A stretch of DNA of 64,000 nt from Homoserinimonas sp. Its GTDB lineage: Bacteria; Actinomycetota; Actinomycetes; Actinomycetales; Microbacteriaceae. The stretch spans positions 985,575-1,049,574 of the forward strand of contig JAMLGP010000001.1 in assembly GCA_023957835.1 (NCBI GenBank), written 5' to 3'. The notes beneath the pieces are model-generated. The model was given only the letters and a program-made list of their open reading frames with translations. It was not told the DNA's origin and did no database searches. A program made the position numbers and the translations under genes. Below, piece by piece: positions 7,816 through 15,992 of this stretch (its first letter is position 1; every line of letters begins with the position of its first letter).

Positions 7816-9002
7816 AGTGTCACTCTTGCCTTCGTCCCCTTGCTCATGGTCAGACTCAGCGCCTCAATCAGCACGAGCGCGAAGGCTGCGAGCGCCACCG
7901 TCATCCAGGCCGGAAGACTCGCACCGCCGAAAATCGCGATGGCTGGCAGGAGCAGCGCTGGGATCAGCAGCATCAGGATTCGCGACAGCGGCCTTCCTAG
8001 CCTGACTCCGATCAAAGCATTGGTTAGGTAAAACATGGCAATACCCAGGGCGAGCAGTGCCAGAGCTCCTGGCGGCAACGGTTTCGAGGCTTCCCTCACA
8101 GATATTCCGATGGAAGCCGCAACGAAGGTGAGGCCGAGAATCAGCACGAAGGGCAGGTACATGACGACATCCCTCAGCGCCCCAAAGGCACCAGACTTTT
8201 GAGCGATCTCAAGCCCGGTCTCAGTGGTTGAAACGCCCCATCGAAAGAACGCTCTGGCAAGTAGCGCGCAAATGACAAAACCGGCGAGCGCAGCGGCCGC
8301 GCCTGCGACGGTCAGACTTGCGGAAAGTCCGGTCACAGAAAGGTAGACCGCCTCCCCTACGACGATGACCATGAACAGCCCGATCCGATCCAAAGCGTGC
8401 GAGATCGAGGCCCGGTCGTAGATCTCGCTGGATGCACTGGACCGCCAGGCCAGCAGGGCAATTTCGAGAACTACCGCAGCAGCCCAAAGCAAGTACCGAA
8501 GCTCGTCGAATACGAAAACAGAAACCAGCCACAGAATCGCCGTTGCCAGATTGTAGGAAATCGGCCGCCAGGCGGATGCCGAACTGTACCCCGCCCTGAT
8601 CGGCACGAGCCACATGACCAGGAGCACGAGTCGAATCCAGGCCGCGCCGATCGCGTAAAGCGAGCCGAAACCTTCGATTCCTTCGGCAATCGCGATTGCC
8701 ATTGCCGCCGGACCAGGCATTGCTGCAATGATCAGAAACCCCATGGCGGGGAACTTCTCGCCGAACAGATTGTTGGTGACCATGAGGTTTGCCCAGGCCC
8801 ACCAGAGCGGGAACAGCAGCAGCGCGAATCCCAGTACCGTCAACAATGACTGATCGTGTTCAATGATCCCAACCGCGATCGCGATCACCACCACGAACAC
8901 AAGATCAAAAAACAGTTCGTACCAATCGGCCGCGCGTTTTTCGTAAGGGCCGGAGTGAGCCTCAGCTTGCGGGGTTGGTACTGAAGCCATGGACTCGATC
9001 AT
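7812..9002 (-). CDS. low temperature requirement protein A (LtrA) family membrane protein
   Basis: A 396-aa integral membrane protein with about ten helices. The family signature WYELFFDLVFVVVIAIAV occurs near residues 27-44, followed by PLWWAWANLMVTNN. LtrA was first linked to cold growth in Listeria, but its molecular role is unknown. Start is either ATG 9002 or the ATG four codons later; neither has a clear ribosome-binding site. Translationally coupled to the MFS transporter downstream, so they may share a function. A tRNA-Met gene ends 60 bases upstream. Confidence 0.85.
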   Translation of the reverse strand: MIESMASVPTPQAEAHSGPYEKRAADWYELFFDLVFVVVIAIAVGIIEHDQSLLTVLGFALLLFPLWWAWANLMVTNNLFGEKFPAMGFLIIAAMPGPAAMAIAIAEGIEGFGSLYAIGAAWIRLVLLVMWLVPIRAGYSSASAWRPISYNLATAILWLVSVFVFDELRYLLWAAAVVLEIALLAWRSSASSEIYDRASISHALDRIGLFMVIVVGEAVYLSVTGLSASLTVAGAAAALAGFVICALLARAFFRWGVSTTETGLEIAQKSGAFGALRDVVMYLPFVLILGLTFVAASIGISVREASKPLPPGALALLALGIAMFYLTNALIGVRLGRPLSRILMLLIPALLLPAIAIFGGASLPAWMTVALAAFALVLIEALSLTMSKGTKARVTL

Positions 9003-9061
9003 TCACCCGGCGGGATTACGGGGCAAATCGCGAGCCCATCGCCGAAAGAAAAATCCGAAGT

Positions 9062-9138
9062 TGGTAGGGCGGGCGGGACTTGAACCCGCGACCGACGGAT
9101 TATGAGTCCGCTGCTCTAACCGGCTGAGCTACCGCCCC
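9062..9138 (-). tRNA. tRNA-Met (CAT), elongator type
   Basis: Full cloverleaf of 77 nt with encoded CCA. The acceptor arms ggggcgg and ccgccct pair with one terminal G-U. D-loop TAGCTCAGCCGGTTAGAGC, anticodon arm ggact-CAT-aatcc (anticodon complement at 9102-9104), and T-arm GGGTTCAAGTCCC are all present. The loop context actCATaat fits elongator tRNA-Met better than the lysidine-modified tRNA-Ile2, but the latter cannot be excluded by eye. Confidence 0.9.
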
Positions 9139-9150
9139 TTGGACTGAAGA

Positions 9151-10461
9151 TCAACTTACCTGATCGTCCAGCGCCACTTCGGTGATCGGGTCAACCACCG
9201 ACTCACCACGATACAGTCTCTCGAAGGTCGTTAACGTGTTTTGGATATCGTGCGGGGCAACCATTTTGAGACTGTTTCGCTTGAGTCTGGTCAGCTCGGC
9301 CTGGGGAGCGCTAAGTACCGCTTCGAGGCGGTTCGCAAGGTCGTCGACATCTCCCGGCTCGAATAGATATCCGTTCTCCCCCGGGTGAACCAAATGAGGC
9401 AAGGCCATTGCGTTGGCCGCGACTACCGGCAGTCCGGACGACATTGCTTCGAGGGTTGCAATGCTCTGCAATTCGGCGATGGAGGGAATTGCGAAGACCG
9501 TGGCGCCTGTGTAGGCGGCCTTGACTTCATCATCCTCGACATAGCCGGTGAAGACCGTGCGTTCAGAAATTCCCAGCTCGGCGGAGAGCTTCCTGAGGTG
9601 ATTCATGAGCTCGCCGTCTCCGACGATTTCTAGTTCAGCATCTAGCTTCAGGTCCAGTTTTGCGAAAGCCTTCAGCAGGACATCCAGTTGCTTTTCCTCG
9701 GCCAGACGACCAACGAAGAGAACACGATTGCGCTTCTTCGGGGACATATCCGGCGTGTATTCGTGGGCGTTGATTCCGCAGGAAATTGCGATCACTCCGG
9801 TGAGGTCGGTTGCAGCCTCCAGAAACTCTGCGCCCTTGCGAGTGGGGGTCGTTACCGCCGCGCAAAGGTGATAGGTGCGGGCGGCATCATTCCAGGCGAT
9901 TCGAATCGCAGTCTTGCGCAGGAATTTTGGCAGGAGAGTGTGCTGGATCAGGTTCTCGGGCATGAAGTGGTTTGTCGCGATTACCGGGATGCCGCGCTTC
10001 TTCGCCTGTCTGGCGAGTCCCCGGCCAATCACGATGTGCGACTGGATGTGGACCACATCTGGCTTGACAAGGTCGAGGATCCGCGCGGCGTGAGCCTGAC
10101 TGCGCCAGGGCAGCACGAAGCGCAGCCACTCATGCGGAAACCACCGCCAGGAATAGACGCGATGCACCGTCATCTCCGCGCCCTCATGAACTTCGGTGAA
10201 CTCTCCGTGTTTGCTGCTGAAAGCGGGAGCCTCTATGTGTACCTCATGGCCCCGTTCCACCAGCCCTGCGGCAAGGCGTGAAGTGAAAGTCGCCGCCCCG
10301 TTGACGTTGGGGGCGAAAGTATCGGCGCCGATAAGTACGCGCAGTCCTTTTTGGGGAACTGTATTTGGTTCGGTTGAAGCGTCAGGCAAGATCTGGGCAT
10401 TCCCTCTGGCTTGTGGCGTTATTCCCAGCCTACCGCTGTGCCTGAGGGTGGTGTTTCGCAA
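9151..10461 (-). CDS. glycosyltransferase family 4
   Basis: GT-B fold retaining glycosyltransferase (436 aa). The N-terminal domain starts at about residue 39 (LRVLIGADTFAPNVNGAA), with GHEVHIEAP and the nucleotide-sugar domain motifs VLFVGRLAEEKQLDVLLKAF and PSIAELQSIATLEAMSSGLPVVA, which carries the conserved glutamates. Similar to actinobacterial mannosyltransferases of phosphatidylinositol mannoside or glycolipid synthesis, but the acceptor is not deducible. The first ~38 residues look non-conserved, and ATG 10461 overlaps the upstream DMT gene by 32 bases; no better start was found in frame. Followed closely by tRNA-Met. Confidence 0.9.
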   Translation of the reverse strand: MRNTTLRHSGRLGITPQARGNAQILPDASTEPNTVPQKGLRVLIGADTFAPNVNGAATFTSRLAAGLVERGHEVHIEAPAFSSKHGEFTEVHEGAEMTVHRVYSWRWFPHEWLRFVLPWRSQAHAARILDLVKPDVVHIQSHIVIGRGLARQAKKRGIPVIATNHFMPENLIQHTLLPKFLRKTAIRIAWNDAARTYHLCAAVTTPTRKGAEFLEAATDLTGVIAISCGINAHEYTPDMSPKKRNRVLFVGRLAEEKQLDVLLKAFAKLDLKLDAELEIVGDGELMNHLRKLSAELGISERTVFTGYVEDDEVKAAYTGATVFAIPSIAELQSIATLEAMSSGLPVVAANAMALPHLVHPGENGYLFEPGDVDDLANRLEAVLSAPQAELTRLKRNSLKMVAPHDIQNTLTTFERLYRGESVVDPITEVALDDQVS

Positions 10462-11353
10462 GCTGGAAGACCCCGTAGACGGCCAGTGCGGCGCAGGCTA
10501 TGAACACGATTGCAACCCACCAGGGCGCATCGGAAGCCTCCTGAAGCACGACTACGCCGATGCTTACTGCTACCAGCGGGTCAACCACGGTCAAACCGGC
10601 GATCACCAGATCGGGAGGGCCGCTCGCGTAGGCATTTTGGACGAAGTACCCGCCGAGTGCGGCAGCGGCCAGCAGCGCGACGATGCAAGTAATGGTCAGC
10701 CATTCGAAGTCGCCGGTCTTCGCCCGATCGATTACCACCTTCGCGAGGGTTGCAACGAACCCGTAGAGCAATCCGGCTCCGAGGATATAGACGATGGCTT
10801 TGAACTTGTCTCGAAGGAATGCGAATGCCAGAGAAAGGCCCATGGTGATTATTCCGAGCAGTGCGAGAATCACCCCCAGCTGTGCCGCGCTGATCGGACT
10901 CGACTTGGCAGTGAAGGCGGCGATGGTCACGAACAGGCCGACCCCTCCAACGCAAAAGGCAATTGCTCTGATCGACTTGCGATCAAGCTTGACCTTGCTG
11001 ACTTTCGAATTGACGACCGCGGTAACAACGAGTGCAACCGCTCCAAGCGGCTGAACCACAATAATCGGCGCGAAATACAGGCTGGATAACTGAAGCACAA
11101 TGGCCAGCCCGAGCATGATCGTGCCAATCAGCCAGGAAGGCCGGGCCAATAGCAGCATCACTTGCTTCGGGCTTAGTCCGGGGCTCGTATCGATCTCGGC
11201 TGTATCGGCTTCTACCCGACCTACGCCTCGGTGCTGGAACTGAGCACCCAAAGCCAGAAATACAGCGGCGAGGATTGCGATTGGGATGCCAATCCATTGA
11301 TTCGGGGTTAGGGTGACGAACTTGTCGGTGAAGTCACTCAACTCTGCTGGCAC
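10430..11353 (-). CDS. DMT-superfamily (EamA/NIPA-like) permease
   Basis: A 307-aa membrane protein with about ten hydrophobic segments and the two-repeat layout of drug/metabolite transporters. Conserved-looking pieces are AVFLALGAQFQHRGVG near residues 30-45, QPLGAVALVVTAVVNS, and in the second half VDPLVAVSIGVVVLQE. It resembles actinobacterial DMT permeases and Mg2+-transporter-like NIPA proteins; the substrate is not known. GTG start. Diverges from the peptide deformylase gene with a 40-base spacer. Confidence 0.8.
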   Translation of the reverse strand: MPAELSDFTDKFVTLTPNQWIGIPIAILAAVFLALGAQFQHRGVGRVEADTAEIDTSPGLSPKQVMLLLARPSWLIGTIMLGLAIVLQLSSLYFAPIIVVQPLGAVALVVTAVVNSKVSKVKLDRKSIRAIAFCVGGVGLFVTIAAFTAKSSPISAAQLGVILALLGIITMGLSLAFAFLRDKFKAIVYILGAGLLYGFVATLAKVVIDRAKTGDFEWLTITCIVALLAAAALGGYFVQNAYASGPPDLVIAGLTVVDPLVAVSIGVVVLQEASDAPWWVAIVFIACAALAVYGVFQLAKHHPQAQR

Positions 11354-11357
11354 TCAA

Positions 11358-11387
11358 TGACTTTATCGGTTCGGCGGCCGATATTCT
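11358..11387 (+). promoter_or_regulatory. putative leaderless promoter of def
   Basis: TGACTT (11358-11363), 18-base spacer, TATTCT (11382-11387), then six bases to the ATG at 11394. No Shine-Dalgarno sequence is present, so the message should begin at or next to the start codon. This is the clearest complete -35/-10 pair of the leaderless class in the window. Confidence 0.5.
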
Positions 11388-11393
11388 TGGCAA

Positions 11394-11960
11394 ATGGCCG
11401 TTCTCCCCATTCGCATCACCGGTGATCCGGTACTGCATTCGCCTGCGCTTCCGGTTGCAGAGTTTGACGAAGAGCTGCACAGACTGGTCGCTGACATGAT
11501 CGAAACGATGCACGAGGCGCCCGGTGTCGGTCTTGCCGCTCCGCAGGTCGGAGTAGGGCTAAGGGTATTCGTCTATGACTGGCAGGACGGCGAAATGAGG
11601 CACTCCGGGGTTGCAATAAACCCGCGCCTCTGGGTCAGCCAGCCGACAGTTGAAGCGCTGGATGACGAAGCAGAGTCCGAAGGCTGCCTTTCGGTGCCAG
11701 GCGAGCGATTTCCGCTGAGGCGATCCCAGCACGCTCTCCTGCATGCCTTCGAACTTTCCGGCCAGCCTTACGAACTCGAGGCGAGCGGATGGCTTGCCCG
11801 CATTTTTCAGCATGAGTTCGATCACCTCAACGGAGTGCTTTACGTCGATCGGCTGAACGAAGCGAATTCGAAACTCGCCGTCAAAGCCGTCAAGAAGAGG
11901 AATTGGGGAGTCCCCGGTTCCTCCTGGCTGCCCGGAGTGGATTTGCTCGAAGGAGAGTGA
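11394..11960 (+). CDS. def: peptide deformylase
   Basis: Removes the formyl group from N-terminal methionine of nascent proteins; an Fe2+/Zn2+ metallohydrolase. All three motifs are intact: GVGLAAPQVG (residues 44-53), EGCLSVPG with metal ligand Cys98, and QHEFDH with His140, catalytic Glu141 and His144. At 188 aa it has the usual length. It stands alone here, away from fmt, with its own leaderless promoter, and converges on azlD with a seven-base gap. Confidence 0.97.
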   Translation: MAVLPIRITGDPVLHSPALPVAEFDEELHRLVADMIETMHEAPGVGLAAPQVGVGLRVFVYDWQDGEMRHSGVAINPRLWVSQPTVEALDDEAESEGCLSVPGERFPLRRSQHALLHAFELSGQPYELEASGWLARIFQHEFDHLNGVLYVDRLNEANSKLAVKAVKKRNWGVPGSSWLPGVDLLEGE

Positions 11961-11967
11961 CTCCGGC

Positions 11968-12279
11968 TCAACCCCAACCGCTCAGTCGGATCAGTGCCGC
12001 GGTAACCGCCGCCAGGACCACGACCACTACGAACGGGACGCGAATTGCGAACAGCAGAATCGCGACCAGCAGTGCTGGCGCTCTCGCGTCCAGTTGTAGT
12101 CCTTCCGCCGCTCCGAAGGACTGAACTCCTACAAGGGCGGAGAGCAGAGCCACGGTGAGCAGGTTTGCCACTCTGGAAGGCCCAGGGCGCTCCAGGACCG
12201 ACGGAGGTACGAGGTATCCGGCGAGTTTGAGGGAGAGGCAGGCCAAAGAGGCAATGATCACGATCATCCACAGGTTCAC
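11968..12279 (-). CDS. azlD: AzlD-family branched-chain amino acid exporter small subunit
   Basis: A 103-aa protein with about four hydrophobic helices, including the family-type KLAGYLVPPSVLERPG and LAAVTAALIRL ends. In characterised systems (BrnFE, AzlCD) the small subunit partners with the AzlC-type permease to export leucine, isoleucine, valine or analogues. Its ATG overlaps the azlC stop by four bases, confirming the pair. Confidence 0.88.
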   Translation of the reverse strand: MNLWMIVIIASLACLSLKLAGYLVPPSVLERPGPSRVANLLTVALLSALVGVQSFGAAEGLQLDARAPALLVAILLFAIRVPFVVVVVLAAVTAALIRLSGWG

Positions 12280-13046
12280 GGCTGCCCTCCCTCGGTCTCC
12301 AAAGTTTCGGTCTCCACGAACTCTTCAGCTTCGACCGGCACCGAGGGACCGGCTTCATCCCCGTCTGGGCTGGAAAACCAGTTGAATCCGCCAATCACAA
12401 TGGCCGCAACTCCTGCAACCAGAACTGGCAAACCGGGAATAAGAACCGGAGTGAGCGCGAGAGCAATCACCGCTGCCGCGGCGGCAACCGCGATTGTCTG
12501 CCGCTGCTTTAGCCTCGGCCAAAGCAGTCCGACGAAAGCCGCCGCCGCAGCGGCATCCAGCCCCCACTGCCTTGGATCCCCCATGGCGTCCCCTATCAGT
12601 GCACCGATCAGGGTGGTCAGGTTCCATCCGATGAACGTGCACGCGGCCGTGGTCCAAAATCCGATTCTCTGGCTGCGCAAGTCGGGCTGATTCGTCGAAA
12701 CTGCAGTGGTTTCGTCGATTGTCACCCAGGCTGCGGCAACCCGCTTCCACCATCGTCCTCCGATTATCGGGGAAACCCGAACCCCGTAAATTCCATTTCT
12801 GATTCCCAAAATTGCCGCACTGGCTATGGCCGCGGGCCCGGCCGCGACTCCCCCGGTCGAAATCACTCCAACGAGGGCGAACTGGGAGCCGCCGGTGAAC
12901 ATAAGCAGGCTCATTACACAGGTCTGCCAAACGTCGAGCCCCGCGGCGACCGCGAGCGCCCCGTACGAAACCCCGTATGCGGCCGCCGCGAGGCCCACCG
13001 CAAGACCAGCGCGCCTGGCCTGACGTTCAGCGGTGTTGAGTTTCAA
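12276..13046 (-). CDS. azlC: AzlC-family branched-chain amino acid export permease
   Basis: Large subunit of an AzlCD/BrnFE exporter (256 aa). The family hallmarks GVSYGALAVAAGLDVWQTCVMSLLMFTGGSQFALVG and AAILGIRNGIYGVRVSP are visible near residues 24-100. About 50 C-terminal residues are acidic and hydrophilic (EAGPSVPVEAEEFVETETLETEGG), an extra tail of unknown role. The TTG start lies only seven bases after the 3' end of tRNA-Asn, and the only plausible Shine-Dalgarno (GGGGAG) is inside the tRNA acceptor stem. A later GTG at codon 17 is possible but would intrude on the first helix. Confidence 0.88.
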   Translation of the reverse strand: MKLNTAERQARRAGLAVGLAAAAYGVSYGALAVAAGLDVWQTCVMSLLMFTGGSQFALVGVISTGGVAAGPAAIASAAILGIRNGIYGVRVSPIIGGRWWKRVAAAWVTIDETTAVSTNQPDLRSQRIGFWTTAACTFIGWNLTTLIGALIGDAMGDPRQWGLDAAAAAAFVGLLWPRLKQRQTIAVAAAAAVIALALTPVLIPGLPVLVAGVAAIVIGGFNWFSSPDGDEAGPSVPVEAEEFVETETLETEGGQP

Positions 13047-13053
13047 TCTCTTG

Positions 13054-13126
13054 CTCCCCGACTTGGACTCGAACCAAGAACCTGCCGGTTAACAGCCGGC
13101 TGCTCTGCCAATTGAGCTATCGAGGA
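13054..13126 (-). tRNA. tRNA-Asn (GTT)
   Basis: A 73-nt cloverleaf with acceptor arms tcctcga/tcgggga (one G-U), D-arm GCTCAATTGGCAGAGC, anticodon arm gccgg-ctGTTaa-ccggc (anticodon complement 13091-13093) and T-arm TTGGTTCGAGTCCAA. CCA is not encoded; the discriminator is G at 13054. A TAAAGT element 18 bases upstream (13144-13149) could be its -10. azlC begins seven bases downstream. Confidence 0.93.
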
Positions 13127-13185
13127 TGGCGGTTCAGCAAGCAACTTTAGCAAAGAAAATCAGTGGAAACCTGCCAGGCTGCGCG

Positions 13186-14175
13186 CTAGGAGAAATCCGG
13201 AAGCAAACAGCTCGGAGAATCCACGAAGAGCGGTGTCCCGACCATTACGAGCGCTCCGCTTTGCTGATCAATCTGGAACGCGGCTACGGTGCCAGACTTC
13301 TGGTTTGCCACGAACAGCAAATTCCCGACCACGCAAAGTCCCCTCGGGGTGTCGCCGCCGCTCGGAAGGGCTGAAATCAGCTCGAGGGAGTTGGCATCCA
13401 TCGATACAACGCGGTTGGAACCGCGCAGAGTCGTGAACAGGAACCTTCCGGATGGATCTACCGCGAGGCCGGCCGCGTGGTCGCCAGGCTGAGCGCCGCA
13501 GCTCCCCGCCTTCAGAATCTGCAGATTCCTGCCTCCTCCAAGAATGAATACCGAGCCGCTAAGTTCCCCAAGCAGGTAGATCTTTCCGGCTACCGGGGAA
13601 ACCGCGAAATCTCTGGGCCCTGTTCCGGCCGGAAGTTCAAGAGATGATTCGGCCTCGAGTCTGGACTCGTGCCAGCGATAGACGTTTACCCGATCGGTCC
13701 CGAGGTCCGCGACCAGCACCGTGTCCCCAAAGGCAAGGCTCGAATGCGGATGCGGCCCATCCTGTTCAGGTTTCGGCCCCTTTCCGCTTGAAGTCAGCGT
13801 CTGGTGGACAGGTCTGATAACCCCGTTCGAATCCAGCGGATAGACATCCACTTGTCCGGTTCCGTAGTTGCAGGCGTAGAGCCATTGCGAAGTAGCCGAA
13901 AGGTGGCACGGGAGCGTACCTGAAGTTGGCTGACTGCCGATCGAAACGAGGCTGGCTGTCTTGCCCTTGCGCTGGAAGCCTTCAACTTTGCCACTGCCCT
14001 CGTCCACCGCGTATAAGATTCCGGGAGAATGCGAGTGGGTCAGGAAGGACGGCGACTGAGCGACTGCGCCGAGACCGAGGAACTGAAGGCCCTTATCCCC
14101 CAGTTTCACAGCGGCTATTCCGCGGGAAAACCCGCCCATATTTTCGGTGTATGAACCTATCCACAACAGAGTCAA
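13186..14175 (-). CDS. lactonase-family beta-propeller protein (6-phosphogluconolactonase-like)
   Basis: A 329-aa seven-bladed propeller of the YbhE/lactonase family. Repeated blade motifs can be seen: LLWIGSYTENMGG at the start, ILYAVDEGSGKVEGF, PCHLSATSQWLYACNYGTGQVDVYPL, DGPHPHSSLAFGDTVLVADLGTDRVNVY and HAAGLAVDPSGRFLFTTLRGSNRVV. The PHPHS segment matches the family's active-site region. Some members hydrolyse 6-phosphogluconolactone in the pentose phosphate pathway; others act on different lactones. It is the last gene of the peptide-ABC operon and overlaps the dehydrogenase stop by four bases, so its true substrate may be linked to that operon. Confidence 0.85.
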   Translation of the reverse strand: MTLLWIGSYTENMGGFSRGIAAVKLGDKGLQFLGLGAVAQSPSFLTHSHSPGILYAVDEGSGKVEGFQRKGKTASLVSIGSQPTSGTLPCHLSATSQWLYACNYGTGQVDVYPLDSNGVIRPVHQTLTSSGKGPKPEQDGPHPHSSLAFGDTVLVADLGTDRVNVYRWHESRLEAESSLELPAGTGPRDFAVSPVAGKIYLLGELSGSVFILGGGRNLQILKAGSCGAQPGDHAAGLAVDPSGRFLFTTLRGSNRVVSMDANSLELISALPSGGDTPRGLCVVGNLLFVANQKSGTVAAFQIDQQSGALVMVGTPLFVDSPSCLLPDFS

Positions 14176-15179
14176 TATCCTGCCTCCGGATCTACAATTC
14201 CTTCGAATCTAGAGTCGTCAAGAAATGCTTTCACGTTTCGCCTAATTCGAGAAGCAAGAAGTGGTCTGGTCATTTCTGGAGTGTCAGCGCTGTGCGGAGT
14301 CATAAGAACCCGCTCCAGACCCCAAAGTGGATGTCCATCCGGCAAAGGCTCGGGATCGGTTACATCCAGCCCGGCCCCGAATAGCTTTCGATCCACAATC
14401 GCCTCTACGAGCGCTTTGGTGTCTATCAGACCGCCTCTGGCCACGTTTACCAGAATCGCACCAGGCTTCATCGCATCGAACTGCGCCTTCCCGAACAAAT
14501 GGCGCGTCTGCTCCGTCATCGCCGCAGCGATCACCACTATGTCCGCCTTTGGCAGTTCCTGCTGCAGCAGGTCCGTCGTCACGGTCTTGTTTGCACCGGA
14601 AAGATTAGCGTCGCGTCTACGAACCACCGTAACTCGAACCTGGAATGGGGTCAGCAATCGGATCAGTTCAACCGCAATTCCGCCAGCGCCGACGATTAGC
14701 ACTTCAAGCCCATATAGAGAGCGGCCAAACTTCGCGCCCCAGGACTTCGCTCTGACTCGTTCAGGAAGCCCTCGAAGCAGAGCAAGCATGAGTGCGAGGC
14801 AGTGCTCGGCCACCGGTTGGGCGTAAGATCCCTTGGCGCTCGTCCAGAGGATGGAGTTTCTTCGCGGAGTCTGGCGCATTACCTCTGCAAATGCGTCGAC
14901 TCCGGCCCACGGCAGCTGCACCCAGCCGATCCCGGGGTGAGCGTCCAGTACGTCGGCCATTTCATGAGCCCGCTCATAAGACAGCCAGATTACGGCGCGA
15001 GTCTGGTCAGACAGAGGAGCGGTGAGCCCGCCAGCCTGCTCTACTGCTTCTACGAAAAAGGGCTCTGGATCGGGAAGAATCGCGATCTCGCCGACCTGAG
15101 GTCGACGCTCGCTGGGTAGCGTCTCAGTCGGAATCGTCAACACTGCCGCGTGCTGACCCGAGCCGCCACCCGTCGTCAT
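14172..15179 (-). CDS. D-2-hydroxyacid dehydrogenase (NAD-binding)
   Basis: A 335-aa member of the D-isomer-specific 2-hydroxyacid dehydrogenase family, reducing 2-oxoacids or oxidising 2-hydroxyacids with NAD(P)H. The Rossmann motif VGAGGIAVEL lies near residue 163 and the catalytic residues are visible as Arg248 (NVARGGLID), Glu277 (DVTDPEPLPDGHPLW) and His296 (MTPHSA). Resembles glyoxylate/phosphoglycerate dehydrogenase-like enzymes without an ACT domain, so not SerA. Overlaps the third ABC ATPase by four bases upstream and the lactonase-family gene by four bases downstream. Confidence 0.9.
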   Translation of the reverse strand: MTTGGGSGQHAAVLTIPTETLPSERRPQVGEIAILPDPEPFFVEAVEQAGGLTAPLSDQTRAVIWLSYERAHEMADVLDAHPGIGWVQLPWAGVDAFAEVMRQTPRRNSILWTSAKGSYAQPVAEHCLALMLALLRGLPERVRAKSWGAKFGRSLYGLEVLIVGAGGIAVELIRLLTPFQVRVTVVRRRDANLSGANKTVTTDLLQQELPKADIVVIAAAMTEQTRHLFGKAQFDAMKPGAILVNVARGGLIDTKALVEAIVDRKLFGAGLDVTDPEPLPDGHPLWGLERVLMTPHSADTPEMTRPLLASRIRRNVKAFLDDSRFEGIVDPEAGY

Positions 15180-15991
15180 GCATCGACTTTACCGAATCGA
15201 GCTTCCGAAAGGGCCTTCAGAAAAGGATGAATTGGCTGCTCGAGTACCCCATTGATGGGGCCAAGGCCGATTAGCTTTCCGCGGTGAAGAACGAGCATTC
15301 TACTGGAGAGATTCTCCACGACATCGAGATCGCTGCTCACCACAACGGCTGAAAATTCGCGTTCTTTGCCGAGGTCGCGCATTACCTCAAGGATGCCTAA
15401 TCGGGCGGTAACATCCACTCCTCTGGTCGGTTCATCGGCCACGAGCAATGGCGGTTCAAGAACCATTGCCCTTGCCAGTGCAACCCGCTGACGCTGACCG
15501 CTGCTGAGTTCGAACGGGAATCGGCCCATCAAACCAAGTGGCAGTCGAACCAGATCGATTAACGTTGCCACCGCCATTCCGGCCTCTCTGGAACTGAATT
15601 TGCGATCACGCGAGTAGATCGGCTCCGCAACATTTTCAGCCACAGTCAGTCGGGGATCCAGCCTGAGTGCGCCGTCCTGCGGCAGGTAGCCAACCCTGAG
15701 ACCGAGCTTTGATCGCCTGCGGGAGCCGATTCCCCGCAACTCCTGATCAAATACCCGGATCGAGCCACCGCAGATTTCGGGATTGCCCGATTCAATTCCG
15801 CCGAGATCAGCCTGGAGGGCGATAGTTGCAGCGAGAGTGGACTTCCCGGATCCGGTTTCTCCCACCACCCCCAGGATTTCGCCCTGATTCAACTCGAAAT
15901 TCAAGCCGGATATTGCCAGGTGGCGAGAGCGAACGTCGCGGGCGCCATAGCGGATTGAGAGATCATCCGCCTTAACTACCGGAGTAATCAT
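15176..15991 (-). CDS. third ABC ATPase of the peptide-importer operon, H-loop histidine replaced
   Basis: A 271-aa ATP-binding cassette of the dipeptide/oligopeptide class. Walker A GETGSGKS (44-51), Q-loop Gln105, signature LSSGQ (162-166) and Walker B LLVADE (182-187) are intact. The switch histidine normally found in SHDL is serine here (VVVSSDLD, Ser220), which usually lowers or abolishes ATP hydrolysis at that site. It follows the double-ATPase gene with a one-base gap and overlaps the dehydrogenase. It could replace one half of the fused ATPase, be regulatory, or serve another permease; the sequence does not decide. Confidence 0.88.
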   Translation of the reverse strand: MITPVVKADDLSIRYGARDVRSRHLAISGLNFELNQGEILGVVGETGSGKSTLAATIALQADLGGIESGNPEICGGSIRVFDQELRGIGSRRRSKLGLRVGYLPQDGALRLDPRLTVAENVAEPIYSRDRKFSSREAGMAVATLIDLVRLPLGLMGRFPFELSSGQRQRVALARAMVLEPPLLVADEPTRGVDVTARLGILEVMRDLGKEREFSAVVVSSDLDVVENLSSRMLVLHRGKLIGLGPINGVLEQPIHPFLKALSEARFGKVDA

Positions 15992-15992
15992 T

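Noticed and set aside
9062-9138. tRNA-Ile2 (CAT, lysidine) instead of tRNA-Met
   Set aside because: Anticodon-arm context actCATaat and overall match fit elongator tRNA-Met; not absolutely excluded.
13054-13126. tRNA-Asn as an integration site of a mobile element
   Set aside because: No integrase, no repeat of the tRNA 3' end nearby, and flanking genes look ordinary chromosomal.
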